A program made the position numbers and the translations under genes. The notes under the pieces were generated by a model, which searched no databases, was not told the DNA's origin, and saw nothing but the letters and a program-made list of their open reading frames with translations. DNA of 64,000 nt. Origin: Haloarcula litorea. Its GTDB lineage: Archaea; Halobacteriota; Halobacteria; Halobacteriales; Haloarculaceae. Positions 35,343 to 44,039 of the stretch are shown here, in pieces (position 1 is the stretch's first letter; each line of letters begins with the position of its first letter). The stretch lies in NCBI RefSeq assembly GCF_029338195.1, contig NZ_CP119779.1, positions 62,001 to 126,000 of the forward strand, read 5' to 3'.

Positions 35343-37661
35343 TCAGCGGACGGATTCGAGCAGCAGCCGCTGCTCGACCCGCTTGACCTCGTGTTGCACG
35401 TCCCGGACGGCGTCGATGTTCGGGGAGATGGACGTGACTCCCTCGTCGACGAGGAAGTCCACCATCTCCGGCTTCGAGGCCGCCTGTCCGCAGATGCTCG
35501 TCGCCACGTCGTTCTCGCGGGCAGTGCCGATGACCTTCCCCATCAGGTCCAGCACCGCGGGGTGGAGTTCGTCGAAGCGGTCGGCGACGTTGCTGTTGTT
35601 GCGGTCGACGGCGAGCGTGTACTGCGTGAGGTCGTTCGTCCCGAAGGAGACGAAGTCGATGCCCGTCTCACAGAGCTCCTCGATGCGGAGCGCGCTGGCC
35701 GGCGTCTCGATCATCACGCCCCAGTCGCGCTTCTCGGGGTCGATGCCGACCTCCCGCATCACGGACTTGGCCCGCAGGACGTCCTCGGCGTCGGTGACGA
35801 GCGGGAGCATCAGTTCGACGTTGTCGTAGCCCAGATCGTAGAGCCGCTCGAAGGCTCGGAGCTCGAGCTTGAACTCGCCGGGCCGGTCCAGCGACCGGCG
35901 GATGCCCCGGTAGCCCAGCATCGGGTTGTGCTCGGCGGGCTCGTCCTCGCCGCCCTGTAACTGCCGGAACTCGTCGGAGGGGGCGTCCAGCGTCCGGACC
36001 CGGACCGGGCGGGGGTAGAACGCCTCGGCGACGTGGCGGACGCCGTCGACGATCTCCTCGACGTAGGCGCGCTCGCCGTGGTCCTCGACGTAGCGGGCGG
36101 GCGTCTTGTCCGTCGAGAGGATCATGTGCTCGATGCGCAGCAGGCCGACGCCGTCGGCACCCGTCTCGGCGGCGCGCTCGGCGGCCGCCGGGATGGAGAC
36201 GTTGACCTTCACCTCCGTCCCGGTCATCGGCTTGACCGGGCTGTGCTCCTCGTCGACGGCCGCCGCCGCCGGTGGCTTGTGGCCGTCCGGGCTGTCGTCG
36301 GCCTCCTGCTCGTCGATGTCCGTGCCGAGCTCGACGGTGCCCATGTCGCCGTCGATGGTGACGGTCTGTCCGTCACGGAGCCGCTCGCTGGCGTCGTCGG
36401 TGCCGACGACGGCCGGGACGCCCAGCTCCCGGGAGACGATGGCGGCGTGGCTCGTCATCCCGCCCTGGTCGGTGACGATGCCGGCCGCGCGCTGCATCGC
36501 CGGCACCATGTCCGGCGTCGTCATCTCCGTGACGATGATGTCGCCCTCCTCGACCTTGTCGAGGTTGTCGAGTTTGCGGACGAGGCGGGCCTCGCCGGTG
36601 GCGGTGCCGGGGCTGGAGCCGATGCCCGACAGGCGTACCTCGTCGGGCTGGTCCTGCATCTCGCCGCCGTCGGCGAGACCGGCGGAGTCCCCGGTGTCGG
36701 CTGCCGCGGCGGCCGCCGCGCTCTCGTCGTCGATGGTCGTGATGGGCCGGGACTGCAGGAGGTACACCTCGCCCTCGAAGATGGCCCACTCCACGTCCTG
36801 TGGCGTCCCGTAGTGGGCCTCGACGGTCTCGCCGATCTCGATCAGCCGGTCGATCTCGTCCTCGTCGAGGACGCGCTTCTCCCGCTTCTCCTCCGGGACC
36901 GAGCGTTCGACGGTCTCGCCGTCCTCGTCGCGGACGCACATCACCGTCTTGTCCGCGACGGTCACCTCCTCGACGTCGCCGGACTCGCGGTCGACGACGT
37001 AGTTGTCCGGCGAGACGGCCCCGGAGACCACGGCCTCGCCCAGCCCCCACGCGGCCTCGACGATGGCCGTCGGCGCGCCCGTCGAGGGGTGGCTCGTGAA
37101 CATCACGCCGGACTTCTCCGCGTCGACCATCTGCTGGACGACGACGGCGATGTTGACCGCGTCGTCGTCGAACCCCTGTTCGTTGCGGTAGTAGATGGCC
37201 CGCTGGGTGAACAGCGACGCCCAGCACTCCTTGACGCGGTCGAGCAGGTCCGCCCGCGAGACGTTGAGGTAGGTGTCCTGCTGGCCCGCGAAGGAGGCGT
37301 CGGGCAGGTCCTCGGCGGTGGCCGAGGACCGGACCGCCACGTCGTAGTCCCCCATCTCGTCGTAGGCCGCGAGGACGGCCTCCCGGACCGACTCGGGCAC
37401 CTCGGTCTCGAGGATCAGTTCCTGCGCGCGCTCGGCGGCCGTCGCGAGCGCGCGGGAGTCGTCGCTGTCGACGTCGACCGCCTCGAACAGCTCCTCGGCG
37501 ATGCCGGTCTCGTCGATGAACGACCGATACGTGTCCGCAGTGACCACGAACGCGGACGGGACCGGCAGTCCCGCCGCCGTCAGTTCGCCGAGCGACGCCG
37601 CCTTCCCGCCGACCCGTTCGAGGTCGTCCCCGTCGATTTCGTCCAGCCAGACTGTTGGCAT
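35343..37661 (-). CDS. ppsA: Phosphoenolpyruvate synthase
   Basis: 772 residues. N-terminal ATP-grasp domain (VGGKAASLGEL, VRSSATAEDLPDASFAGQQDTYLN), then the phosphohistidine domain with GGMTSHAAIVSRELGVPAVVG, where the His carries the phosphate, and the C-terminal TIM barrel (ETPASALRIEEL, FGTNDLTQYTL, TSICGQAASKPEMVDFL). It makes PEP from pyruvate, ATP and water for gluconeogenesis. An Ala-rich insertion (about 310-325) joins the ATP-grasp and His domains. The next gene, PhzF, is 110 bases upstream. Confidence 0.96.
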   Translation of the reverse strand: MPTVWLDEIDGDDLERVGGKAASLGELTAAGLPVPSAFVVTADTYRSFIDETGIAEELFEAVDVDSDDSRALATAAERAQELILETEVPESVREAVLAAYDEMGDYDVAVRSSATAEDLPDASFAGQQDTYLNVSRADLLDRVKECWASLFTQRAIYYRNEQGFDDDAVNIAVVVQQMVDAEKSGVMFTSHPSTGAPTAIVEAAWGLGEAVVSGAVSPDNYVVDRESGDVEEVTVADKTVMCVRDEDGETVERSVPEEKREKRVLDEDEIDRLIEIGETVEAHYGTPQDVEWAIFEGEVYLLQSRPITTIDDESAAAAAAADTGDSAGLADGGEMQDQPDEVRLSGIGSSPGTATGEARLVRKLDNLDKVEEGDIIVTEMTTPDMVPAMQRAAGIVTDQGGMTSHAAIVSRELGVPAVVGTDDASERLRDGQTVTIDGDMGTVELGTDIDEQEADDSPDGHKPPAAAAVDEEHSPVKPMTGTEVKVNVSIPAAAERAAETGADGVGLLRIEHMILSTDKTPARYVEDHGERAYVEEIVDGVRHVAEAFYPRPVRVRTLDAPSDEFRQLQGGEDEPAEHNPMLGYRGIRRSLDRPGEFKLELRAFERLYDLGYDNVELMLPLVTDAEDVLRAKSVMREVGIDPEKRDWGVMIETPASALRIEELCETGIDFVSFGTNDLTQYTLAVDRNNSNVADRFDELHPAVLDLMGKVIGTARENDVATSICGQAASKPEMVDFLVDEGVTSISPNIDAVRDVQHEVKRVEQRLLLESVR

Positions 37662-37770
37662 TGGGTCACGTTCACGTTCACTAACGATCGGTAAGGTCCT
37701 TCCGGTCGCGGCAGTACCGGACGCAGTTCACTCGGAAGCGAGCGAACCGGAATCCGGGGACGGCGGTCCG

Positions 37771-38676
37771 TTACACCTCGATGATGTCGTCCGTCTCGTC
37801 GGCCGGCGGCACGGTCAGCGTCCCGTCGAGCGTGGTCACGGCACGGCCGCCGACCCACGCCTCGACCCCGTCGGTCTCGACCCTGACCGTCCCCGGCCGG
37901 TCGCGGAAGTGACCCTGCTCGACGACGACGGGGTCGACGGTCTCGTCGACGACTCCCTGTCGGCGAACGTGTGCGGCGACGGCCCCGGCCGCGGTACCGG
38001 TCACGGGGTCCTCGGCGATGCCCGCCCGGGGCGCGAACGCGCGGCCGTGGAGCGTCGACGCGCCGCCCAGCGTGTCGAACGTGAACGCGTACAGCCCCAT
38101 CGCGTCGACCCGTTCACAGAGGTCGACGACGGCCTCGCGGTCGACCGCGACGTTTCCCAGGTGCTCGAAGTAGTTCACCGGGACGAGCAGCCACGGGAAC
38201 CCCGCGTCGCCGACGGCGGGCGGGAGGTCCGCACCCACGTCCCGCAGCGCCGCGGCGTCGATGCCGAGCGCGTCGGCGGCGTCGGCCAGCGGGAGGTCGA
38301 CCTCGCGGAGGTCGACCCTGCCCTGGTCCATCCAGACCGTCCCGTCGTCCTTGACCTCGACGTCGAGGACGCCCGCCGCCGTCGCCATCGTCGACTGGCC
38401 GGCGTCGACGGCCCCGCGCTCGTACAGCGCCGCGTGGGCCGCGACGGTGGCGTGGCCACAGAGGTCGACCTCCTGTTCGGGCGTGAAAAAGCGCAGTTCG
38501 CGGTCGGCCTCGTCGCTGCCGAGGACGAACGCCGTCTCGCTGGCCCCCAGTTCGTTCGCGATCGCCGCCAGCTGGTCGTCGGCGAGGCCGTCCGCCTCGG
38601 GCACCACCCCGGCCGGGTTGCCGGCCATCGGTTCCTCGGCGAAGGCGTCGGCGAGCAGCACCTGTCGCGTCTCCAT
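37771..38676 (-). CDS. PhzF-family isomerase
   Basis: 301 residues. The PhzF fold marks are LADAFAEEPMAGNPAGVV (with the active-site region), ANELGASETAFVL, LRFFTPEQEVDLCGHATVAAHAAL, EDPVTGTAAGAVAAH and the second domain. The Glu of SETAFV and the Asp of EVDLCGHAT match the catalytic acid positions of PhzF. Members isomerise or epimerise small acids; the substrate is unknown. Adjacent to ppsA on the same strand. Confidence 0.92.
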   Translation of the reverse strand: METRQVLLADAFAEEPMAGNPAGVVPEADGLADDQLAAIANELGASETAFVLGSDEADRELRFFTPEQEVDLCGHATVAAHAALYERGAVDAGQSTMATAAGVLDVEVKDDGTVWMDQGRVDLREVDLPLADAADALGIDAAALRDVGADLPPAVGDAGFPWLLVPVNYFEHLGNVAVDREAVVDLCERVDAMGLYAFTFDTLGGASTLHGRAFAPRAGIAEDPVTGTAAGAVAAHVRRQGVVDETVDPVVVEQGHFRDRPGTVRVETDGVEAWVGGRAVTTLDGTLTVPPADETDDIIEV

Positions 38677-38760
38677 ACCCGGTCGTTGTGCCGACCCCGG
38701 GATAACAGTTGCCCGGCCACAGCCTGAAACGGTTAAGTTCGCCCGGCCTCGCCACCCTGT

Positions 38761-39456
38761 ATGGGCGAGTTACCGGACGAGTTCCCCTGCACCATCACCA
38801 ACTGGGAGTACATCTACGGGCTCTGTCGGGACGTCAGCGACGACGTGAAGGCGGCCGACTTCGAGCCGGACGTGGTCGTCGCGCTGGCCCGGGGCGGCTG
38901 GTTCGCCGGCCGCTGTCTCTGTGACTTCCTCGGGCTCGACGACCTGGCGAGTCTGAAGGTCGAACACTACGTCGGCACCGCACAGAAGAGCGACGAACCC
39001 GAGGTCCGGTACCCGCTCGCCGACGGGGCCGTCGAGGGGAAAGACGTCCTCGTGGTCGACGACATCGCCGACACCGGCCAGTCGCTGGAGACGGCGGCCC
39101 AGTGCGTCCGCGACCGGGACCCGGGGAGCGTCCGGACCGCGACGCTGCAGTTGCTCCAGACCAGCGACCACGAGCCGGACTTCGTCGGGGAGCGCCTCTC
39201 CGAGTGGGCGTGGGTCGTCTACCCCTGGAACTTCGTCGAAGACATGATCGAACTCGTCGAGGGCGTGATGGTCAAGAGCGACGGGACGGTCCACGACGAG
39301 AGCGACGTCCGGGCGCTCCTGCGGGAGTACCACGGCGTCGAGCGCATCGAGATGGAGATCGCACAGCCCGACCGGCTGGACGAGGTGCTCGACGAGATGG
39401 TCCGACGGGACGTGGTCGAGGAGACCGAGCGCGGGTGGCGACTCACCGGCGGGTGA
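38761..39456 (+). CDS. Phosphoribosyltransferase-fold protein
   Basis: 231 residues. The PRPP-binding loop is VLVVDDIADTGQ (97-108), preceded by VVVALARGGWFAGRCLCDFLG. These are features of the Gpt/Hpt purine phosphoribosyltransferases of archaea. A longer C-terminal portion (from about 160) reads as a winged helix (REYHGVERIEMEIAQPDRLDEVLDEMVRRDVVEET), giving a regulator-like tail. It may salvage xanthine/guanine or act as a PRPP-sensing protein. A TATA-like GGTTAAG lies about 28 bases before the ATG. Confidence 0.88.
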   Translation: MGELPDEFPCTITNWEYIYGLCRDVSDDVKAADFEPDVVVALARGGWFAGRCLCDFLGLDDLASLKVEHYVGTAQKSDEPEVRYPLADGAVEGKDVLVVDDIADTGQSLETAAQCVRDRDPGSVRTATLQLLQTSDHEPDFVGERLSEWAWVVYPWNFVEDMIELVEGVMVKSDGTVHDESDVRALLREYHGVERIEMEIAQPDRLDEVLDEMVRRDVVEETERGWRLTGG

Positions 39457-39495
39457 GCGGGTGTCGAGGGGAGCGGCGGCGGGTCAGCGGTGCTC

Positions 39496-39603
39496 TCAGC
39501 GCTTGCCGTCGTCGCGGACGTACTCCAGCGCGGAGACCAACTCCTCGGCGTCGATGCGGTCCTCGGACTCTTTCAGCCGCTCGCGCATCTTCGTGGGAGT
39601 CAT
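39496..39603 (-). CDS. 35-residue helical micro-protein
   Basis: MTPTKMRERLKESEDRIDAE, then ELVSALEYVRDDGKR. It reads as one long charged amphipathic helix. The start is supported by a clear TATA-like TATTATGCT (39632-39640) with an upstream purine-rich GAGGAAAG, 26-33 bases before the ATG. No function is known. It is too short for standard gene callers but has one of the clearest promoters in the window. Confidence 0.6.
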   Translation of the reverse strand: MTPTKMRERLKESEDRIDAEELVSALEYVRDDGKR

Positions 39604-39631
39604 ACTCACCCGTGGTATTTGTGATCGAATA

Positions 39632-39640
39632 GCATAATAC
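39632..39640 (-). promoter_or_regulatory. Promoter of the 35-residue micro-protein gene
   Basis: TATTATGCT on the minus strand preceded by the BRE-like GAGGAAAG, centred about 33 bases from ATG 39603. It predicts a start site seven bases or so before the codon. Confidence 0.55.
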
Positions 39641-39694
39641 TTTCCTCGCGCCCGACACGTCTCCGGCTGTGCCCGTTCCCGCGGGGCCGCCGGG

Positions 39695-39970
39695 TCAGTC
39701 CTCGGGGTCCGTCTCCGGCGGTTCGACGCCGTGGATGTCGAACCACTCCCGCAGCGGGCCACGCACCCCGTCGACCGTGACCGTCACCTCGCCGTCGAAG
39801 CGCCAGCGCGCTCTCGGAGCGTCCTCGCCGAACCGGATCGGCACGTCGACCGCCAGGTCGTCGGCGGTGACGTGCAGCGGCTCGCCCCGGTCGACCGTCT
39901 CGTCGAGGAGCCGCTCGACCGTCGCTCGGAGTCCGTCCTCCTCCGCCTCGAACCCGGCTGACTCGCTCAT
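39695..39970 (-). CDS. Hypothetical acidic protein
   Basis: 91 residues from ATG 39970. An N-terminal helix and a beta-rich C-terminal domain (EPLHVTADDLAVDVPIRF, RWRFDGEVTVTVDGVRG, EWFDIHGVEPPET). I do not recognise the family. It resembles small haloarchaeal proteins with beta-sandwich character. It lies 90 bases upstream of the micro-protein gene and diverges from pirin. Confidence 0.65.
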   Translation of the reverse strand: MSESAGFEAEEDGLRATVERLLDETVDRGEPLHVTADDLAVDVPIRFGEDAPRARWRFDGEVTVTVDGVRGPLREWFDIHGVEPPETDPED

Positions 39971-40071
39971 ACCGGAGCCTTCTCGCTCCACCTATCTCTG
40001 TATTTCGCCGCGCCGGGGACGGCCGGACCGCCGCGCAAACCCATATCCGGCTCGCGCGCCTATCGCCCTCG

Positions 40072-40836
40072 ATGGACGAATCAGCGACGGGCCGCACGCG
40101 ACCCGAGATCCACACGGCCCCGCGAACGGACGTCTCGCAGGACCAGGGGCAGTTCAGGACCCACTTCAACTTCCCCGGTCGGGCGGTTCCCGACCACGAC
40201 GACCACGGCTACGGCCCGCTGGCGACCGTCGTCGAGTCGTTCATGGACCCGGGGACGCTGATCCGGATGCACCAGCACCGAAACGAGGAGATCGTCTCGT
40301 GGGTGCCGGCGGGCGTGATGCGACACGACGACCGCGACGGGAACGAACTGGTCACCGACCCCGACCACCTGCTGGTGATGAACGCCGGGCGCGGCTTCTG
40401 GCACGCCGAGGAGACGCTTCCCGACGACCCGCCGCTGCGGATGCTCCAGATCTTCGTCCGGCCCCACAGCCTCGACCTGGAACCCGGACTCCAGCACGAA
40501 CGGATTCCCGACCCCACACCCGACGAGTGGCGACACCTGTTCGGCCCCGAGGGTGGCGACGCGCCGTTGTCCGTCCGCAACGACGTCGACTGTTTCGACT
40601 GCCGCCTCGACGACGGAGCCACCGTCACGCTGCCGGGCCGCGAGGGGTGGGACACCTACCTCTACGTGTTCGAGGGGGCCGCCGAAGTGGGCGGCGAGCG
40701 CGTCGGCTACACGGAGAGCGCGCTCGTGAGCGGCGACGGGGACGTGCCCGTGACCGCGACGGAGGACGCGATCCTCGTCGCGTTCGCCGTCGATCCCGAC
40801 GCGCCGGTCACCCGCCAGGGGACCATCGGACGGTAG
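40072..40836 (+). CDS. Pirin-family bicupin protein
   Basis: 254 residues, two cupin domains. The N-terminal one carries the metal-binding His set MHQHRNEEIVSWVPAGVMRHDD and FWHAEE, matching pirin's iron site; the C-terminal domain is degenerate. Pirins include quercetinase-like dioxygenases and redox sensors. The function here is unknown. It stands alone, diverging from a small acidic gene. Confidence 0.9.
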   Translation: MDESATGRTRPEIHTAPRTDVSQDQGQFRTHFNFPGRAVPDHDDHGYGPLATVVESFMDPGTLIRMHQHRNEEIVSWVPAGVMRHDDRDGNELVTDPDHLLVMNAGRGFWHAEETLPDDPPLRMLQIFVRPHSLDLEPGLQHERIPDPTPDEWRHLFGPEGGDAPLSVRNDVDCFDCRLDDGATVTLPGREGWDTYLYVFEGAAEVGGERVGYTESALVSGDGDVPVTATEDAILVAFAVDPDAPVTRQGTIGR

Positions 40837-40863
40837 CCGACGGACGGTCCGGGGAGCGAGCGC

Positions 40864-41148
40864 TCACTGCGTGAACAGGTGCCCCTCGGTCGGCACGTCG
40901 AACAGGCCGATGCGCGCGCCGGCGTCCAGCCACGCGTGACCGTAGGAGAACGACGCCAGCGCGTTCACGGGATCGTCCTCGGCCCGGAAGTGGCGGCCGT
41001 CGTCGAGGTACGCCGCCGCCATCTCCTCGCAGTCCAAGGCGGCGTCGTGCATCGGCGTCCCCTCCGGCGGCGCGATCTCGGCGGCGTCGAGCGCGTCGGC
41101 GAGCAGTCCCTCGTAGCGGTCGGTCTTCTCCGCGATGTCGGCGGCCAT
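40864..41148 (-). CDS. DUF357 family protein
   Basis: 94 residues from ATG 41148. A helical protein with EKTDRYEGLLADALDAAEIA and ALASFSYGHAWLDAGARIGLF, the signature of archaeal DUF357. Function unknown. It converges on pirin with 27 bases between. Confidence 0.85.
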   Translation of the reverse strand: MAADIAEKTDRYEGLLADALDAAEIAPPEGTPMHDAALDCEEMAAAYLDDGRHFRAEDDPVNALASFSYGHAWLDAGARIGLFDVPTEGHLFTQ

Positions 41149-41276
41149 ACCCCGAGCCAGCGAGGGCGCGGGGGTAAACGTGTCGGCGCGGCCCGTCGGA
41201 GCGCCCCGCCGGCGAGGGTGCGCCCGCTCGCCACGACAGCGCAAGCTACAAGCGCGGCTGTCGAGTAACGGGAGTA

Positions 41277-42317
41277 ATGACAGCCACCGAGGAACACCGA
41301 CGGCTCATCGTCGCCGGGACAGGGATCGCGGGCCTCACCGCGGCCATCTACGCGGGCCGGAGCAACAACGACCCACTCGTGCTGGAGGGGGACGAACCGG
41401 GCGGGCAGCTCACCCTCACCAGCGAGGTGGAGAACTACCCCGGCTTCCCGGAGGGAATCTCCGGCCCGGACCTCATCAACGAGATGAAAGAACAGGCCGA
41501 GCAGTTCGGGGCCGAGATCGAACACGGCGTGGTCGAATCCGTCGACGACAGCGAGCGCCCCTTCCGGGTCGAGCTCTCGAACGGCGACGTCTACACCTGC
41601 GACGCGTTCGTCGCCGCCTCCGGGGCCAGCGCCCGGACGCTCGGGATCCCGGGCGAGGACGACCTGATGGGCTACGGCGTCTCGACGTGTGCCACCTGCG
41701 ACGGCGCGTTCTTCCGCGGCGAGGACATGCTCGTCGTCGGCGGCGGCGACGCCGCCTTCGAGGAGGCCCACTTCCTCACGAAGTTCGCCGACACCGTCTA
41801 CCTGGCCCACCGCCGCGAGGAGTTCCGCGCGGAGGACTACTGGATCGACAAGGTCGGGAAGAAGGTCGAGGAAGGCGAGATCGAACTCCTCCGCAACACG
41901 GAGCTGCTGGAGGTCCACGGCTCGCCCGAGGACGGCGTCGACCACGTCACCCTCGCGACCAACGAGACCGGCTACCCCTCGGAACACCTCGACGACGCCG
42001 AGACGGAGACCTACGACTTCGACGTAGGGGCCGTCTTCGTCGCCATCGGCCACACGCCGAACACGGAGTACCTCGAGGACACCGGGGTCGAACTGGACGA
42101 CACCGGCTACATCCAGACCCGGGGCGGGAAGGGCGGGAACCAGACCGCCACCGGCGTCGAGGGGCTGTTCGGGGCCGGCGACGTCGTCGACTACCACTAC
42201 CAGCAGGCTGTCACGGCCGCCGGGATGGGCTGTAAGGCCGCCATCGACGCCGACGGCTACCTCGAGGACCTCGACGACGCCGCGGCCGAACCGGAGGCCG
42301 CCGAGGCCGACGACTGA
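41277..42317 (+). CDS. trxB: Thioredoxin reductase
   Basis: 346 residues. FAD-binding GTGIAGLTAAIYAGRSN at the N-terminus, the redox-active pair Cys138 and Cys141 in STCATCDGAFF, an NADPH motif (VVGGGDAAFEEAHFL) and the C-terminal FAD site TGVEGLFGAGDVVD. It keeps thioredoxin reduced. A 27-residue Ala/Glu-rich tail follows the enzyme domain. It starts 128 bases from the divergent DUF357 gene. Confidence 0.95.
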   Translation: MTATEEHRRLIVAGTGIAGLTAAIYAGRSNNDPLVLEGDEPGGQLTLTSEVENYPGFPEGISGPDLINEMKEQAEQFGAEIEHGVVESVDDSERPFRVELSNGDVYTCDAFVAASGASARTLGIPGEDDLMGYGVSTCATCDGAFFRGEDMLVVGGGDAAFEEAHFLTKFADTVYLAHRREEFRAEDYWIDKVGKKVEEGEIELLRNTELLEVHGSPEDGVDHVTLATNETGYPSEHLDDAETETYDFDVGAVFVAIGHTPNTEYLEDTGVELDDTGYIQTRGGKGGNQTATGVEGLFGAGDVVDYHYQQAVTAAGMGCKAAIDADGYLEDLDDAAAEPEAAEADD

Positions 42318-42395
42318 ACGCGGTCGGGACGCCCCGGGGCGGCAGATAGCACGGCTCACTCTGTATTGACGTTCTCGGACTGCGTACCGATAGGT

Positions 42396-42866
42396 ATGCG
42401 AACAATCGAGACAACGATCGACGTCGACGCCACGCCCGAGGAACTCTGGGAGACGCTGGTGGCCTTCGAGGACTACCCCGAGTGGAACCCGTTCGTGACG
42501 GCCATCGAGGGAGTCCCCGCGGTGGGCGAACGCCTCTCGGTGACGGTCGACCCGCCGCGGGGTCGCGGGATGACGTTCCGGCCCCGCGTCACCGCCGCCG
42601 AGCCCGGCGAACGCCTCGAGTGGCTGGGCCGGCTCGTCGTCCCCGGCCTGTTCGACGGCCGACACGAGTTCCGCATCGAGGGCCTCGGCGGGGGTCGCTC
42701 GCGACTGCTCCACCGCGAGTCGTTCACCGGCCTGCTCGTCGGGCTCCTACTCGACGAGTCGGACGTCCGCGCGGGGTTCGAGGCGGCCAACGCGGCGTTC
42801 AAGACACGGGTCGAGGAGCGAGTGGCGGCCGCCGGCGACGCGCCGAACGGTCCAGTCACGGCCTGA
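42396..42866 (+). CDS. SRPBCC (START-like) domain protein
   Basis: 156 residues from ATG 42396. Opens with TIDVDATPEELWETLVAFEDYPEWNPF, the first strand and helix of a polyketide cyclase/START-like fold, and ends with a long helix (EAANAAFKTRVEERVAAAG). The cavity ligand is unknown. It is downstream of trxB, same strand, about 80 bases away. Confidence 0.85.
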   Translation: MRTIETTIDVDATPEELWETLVAFEDYPEWNPFVTAIEGVPAVGERLSVTVDPPRGRGMTFRPRVTAAEPGERLEWLGRLVVPGLFDGRHEFRIEGLGGGRSRLLHRESFTGLLVGLLLDESDVRAGFEAANAAFKTRVEERVAAAGDAPNGPVTA

Positions 42867-42932
42867 TCCCGGCCCGGCGGCCGCGGGGCGCGAACCCGAC
42901 AGACCCTTCCGTGGGGTACGCGAACCCATCCT

Positions 42933-43220
42933 ATGGCACCCGACACTGTCACGCTCACCGTCGAGGGCGAGGAGGAGTCCGAGGAACTGACCGTCCCCGC
43001 CGACCTGCTGGACATGCTCCGCGAGCAGCCCGACGAGTCCGACGCACAGGTCGTCGGCGACATCGCGATGTTCGGTCTCGCACAGCGCATCCACGGTGCC
43101 GTCCACCACTCGCAGGGCGACGCCGACGAGGAGATCGCGGAGCTGGAGACGCTGACGCTGGACCTCTTCGAGAAGCGGTTCGGTGCCTCCTTCGCCGAAC
43201 TGACCGGCCACGACCACTGA
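42933..43220 (+). CDS. Hypothetical acidic protein
   Basis: 95 residues, acidic. An N-terminal beta segment (TVTLTVEGEEESEELTVPADL), then mainly helical (LLDMLREQPDESDAQVVGD, ETLTLDLFEKRFGASFAEL). No known motif. It converges on the RibD-like gene. Confidence 0.65.
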   Translation: MAPDTVTLTVEGEEESEELTVPADLLDMLREQPDESDAQVVGDIAMFGLAQRIHGAVHHSQGDADEEIAELETLTLDLFEKRFGASFAELTGHDH

Positions 43221-43247
43221 GCGGCTCCTCTTCTGTCGCCGCCGGAG

Positions 43248-43907
43248 CTACACCGACCAGCGGAGCAGGACGCCGTCGTCGACCCGCTCGACCGACTCCA
43301 GCTCCAGCGCCGGGAACTCCTCGACGAACCCGTCGCCGTCGGCCAGGGTGGGGGCGTCCCGGCCGCCGATTATCATCGCCCCGACGTACACCGACAGCTC
43401 GTCGACCAGCCCCTCCTCGAACAGGCCGAAGATGAGTTCGCCGCCGCCCTCGACCATCAGCCGCTCGACGCCCTCGCCTTCGAGCTTGCCCAGCGCAGTC
43501 GTGAGATCCACCCGTTCCTCGCCCGCGGCGAGGACGTAGGCCCCGGCCGCCTCCATCTGCTCGACGAAGTCGGTGGGCGCGGCCTCGCTCGTCAGGAGGT
43601 ACGTCTCGGCGGCGTCGTCCAGCACCTGTGCGTCCGGCGGCGTCCGCACCCGGGAGTCGGCGACGACTCGAGCCGGGTTCTCGGAGTCGCCGCGCTCGGT
43701 CCGGGCGGCCCGCCGCTCCGGATCGTCGACGGTCAGCGAGGGGTCGTCGGCGAGCACCGTCCCGACGCCGACCATCACCGCGTCGCTGTCGGCCCGGAGC
43801 CGGTCCACCCGGTCGAAGTCGTCCGGTCCCGACACCGTCACCTGTTCGCGCCGCCGCGAGGAGAGTTTGCCGTCGGCGCTCATCGCGGCGTTGACGACGA
43901 CGTGCAT
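43248..43907 (-). CDS. 2,5-diamino-6-ribosylamino-pyrimidinone phosphate reductase (RibD C-terminal-type)
   Basis: 219 residues. Shows HVVVNAAMSADGKLSSRRREQ, DSDAVMVGVGTVLADDPSLTV, and GVERLMVEGGGELIFGLFEEGLVDEL, the archaeal RIB7-like reductase motifs. It reduces the ribosylaminopyrimidine intermediate with NADPH in riboflavin biosynthesis. A long inverted repeat lies just upstream. There is no other rib gene in the window. Confidence 0.93.
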   Translation of the reverse strand: MHVVVNAAMSADGKLSSRRREQVTVSGPDDFDRVDRLRADSDAVMVGVGTVLADDPSLTVDDPERRAARTERGDSENPARVVADSRVRTPPDAQVLDDAAETYLLTSEAAPTDFVEQMEAAGAYVLAAGEERVDLTTALGKLEGEGVERLMVEGGGELIFGLFEEGLVDELSVYVGAMIIGGRDAPTLADGDGFVEEFPALELESVERVDDGVLLRWSV

Positions 43908-43957
43908 ACCACCGGACAGCGTCGTCCCGGAGAAACGGGTTTCGGTTCCGGCGTGTC

Positions 43958-44039
43958 ATACGGATTGCTCTAACTGTTTACCGCACCGACCGCCCGACTG
44001 CCGACGGTCGGTGCGGTAATGACTTAGAGCAATCCGTAT
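43958..44039. repeat. 82-bp nested inverted repeat (cruciform/MITE-like)
   Basis: Outer arms ATACGGATTGCTCTAA (43958-43973) and TTAGAGCAATCCGTAT (44024-44039) are perfect 16-bp inverses. Inside them TTACCGCACCGACCG (43978-43992) and CGGTCGGTGCGGTAA (44005-44019) are a second perfect 15-bp pair around a 12-base loop. It is more AT-rich at its ends than its surroundings. The right end touches the stop codon of the gene at 44039. No target-site duplication is seen. Confidence 0.75.

Noticed and set aside
43958-44039. Complete insertion sequence
   Set aside because: No transposase, only 82 bases and no target-site duplication; reported as a repeat only.
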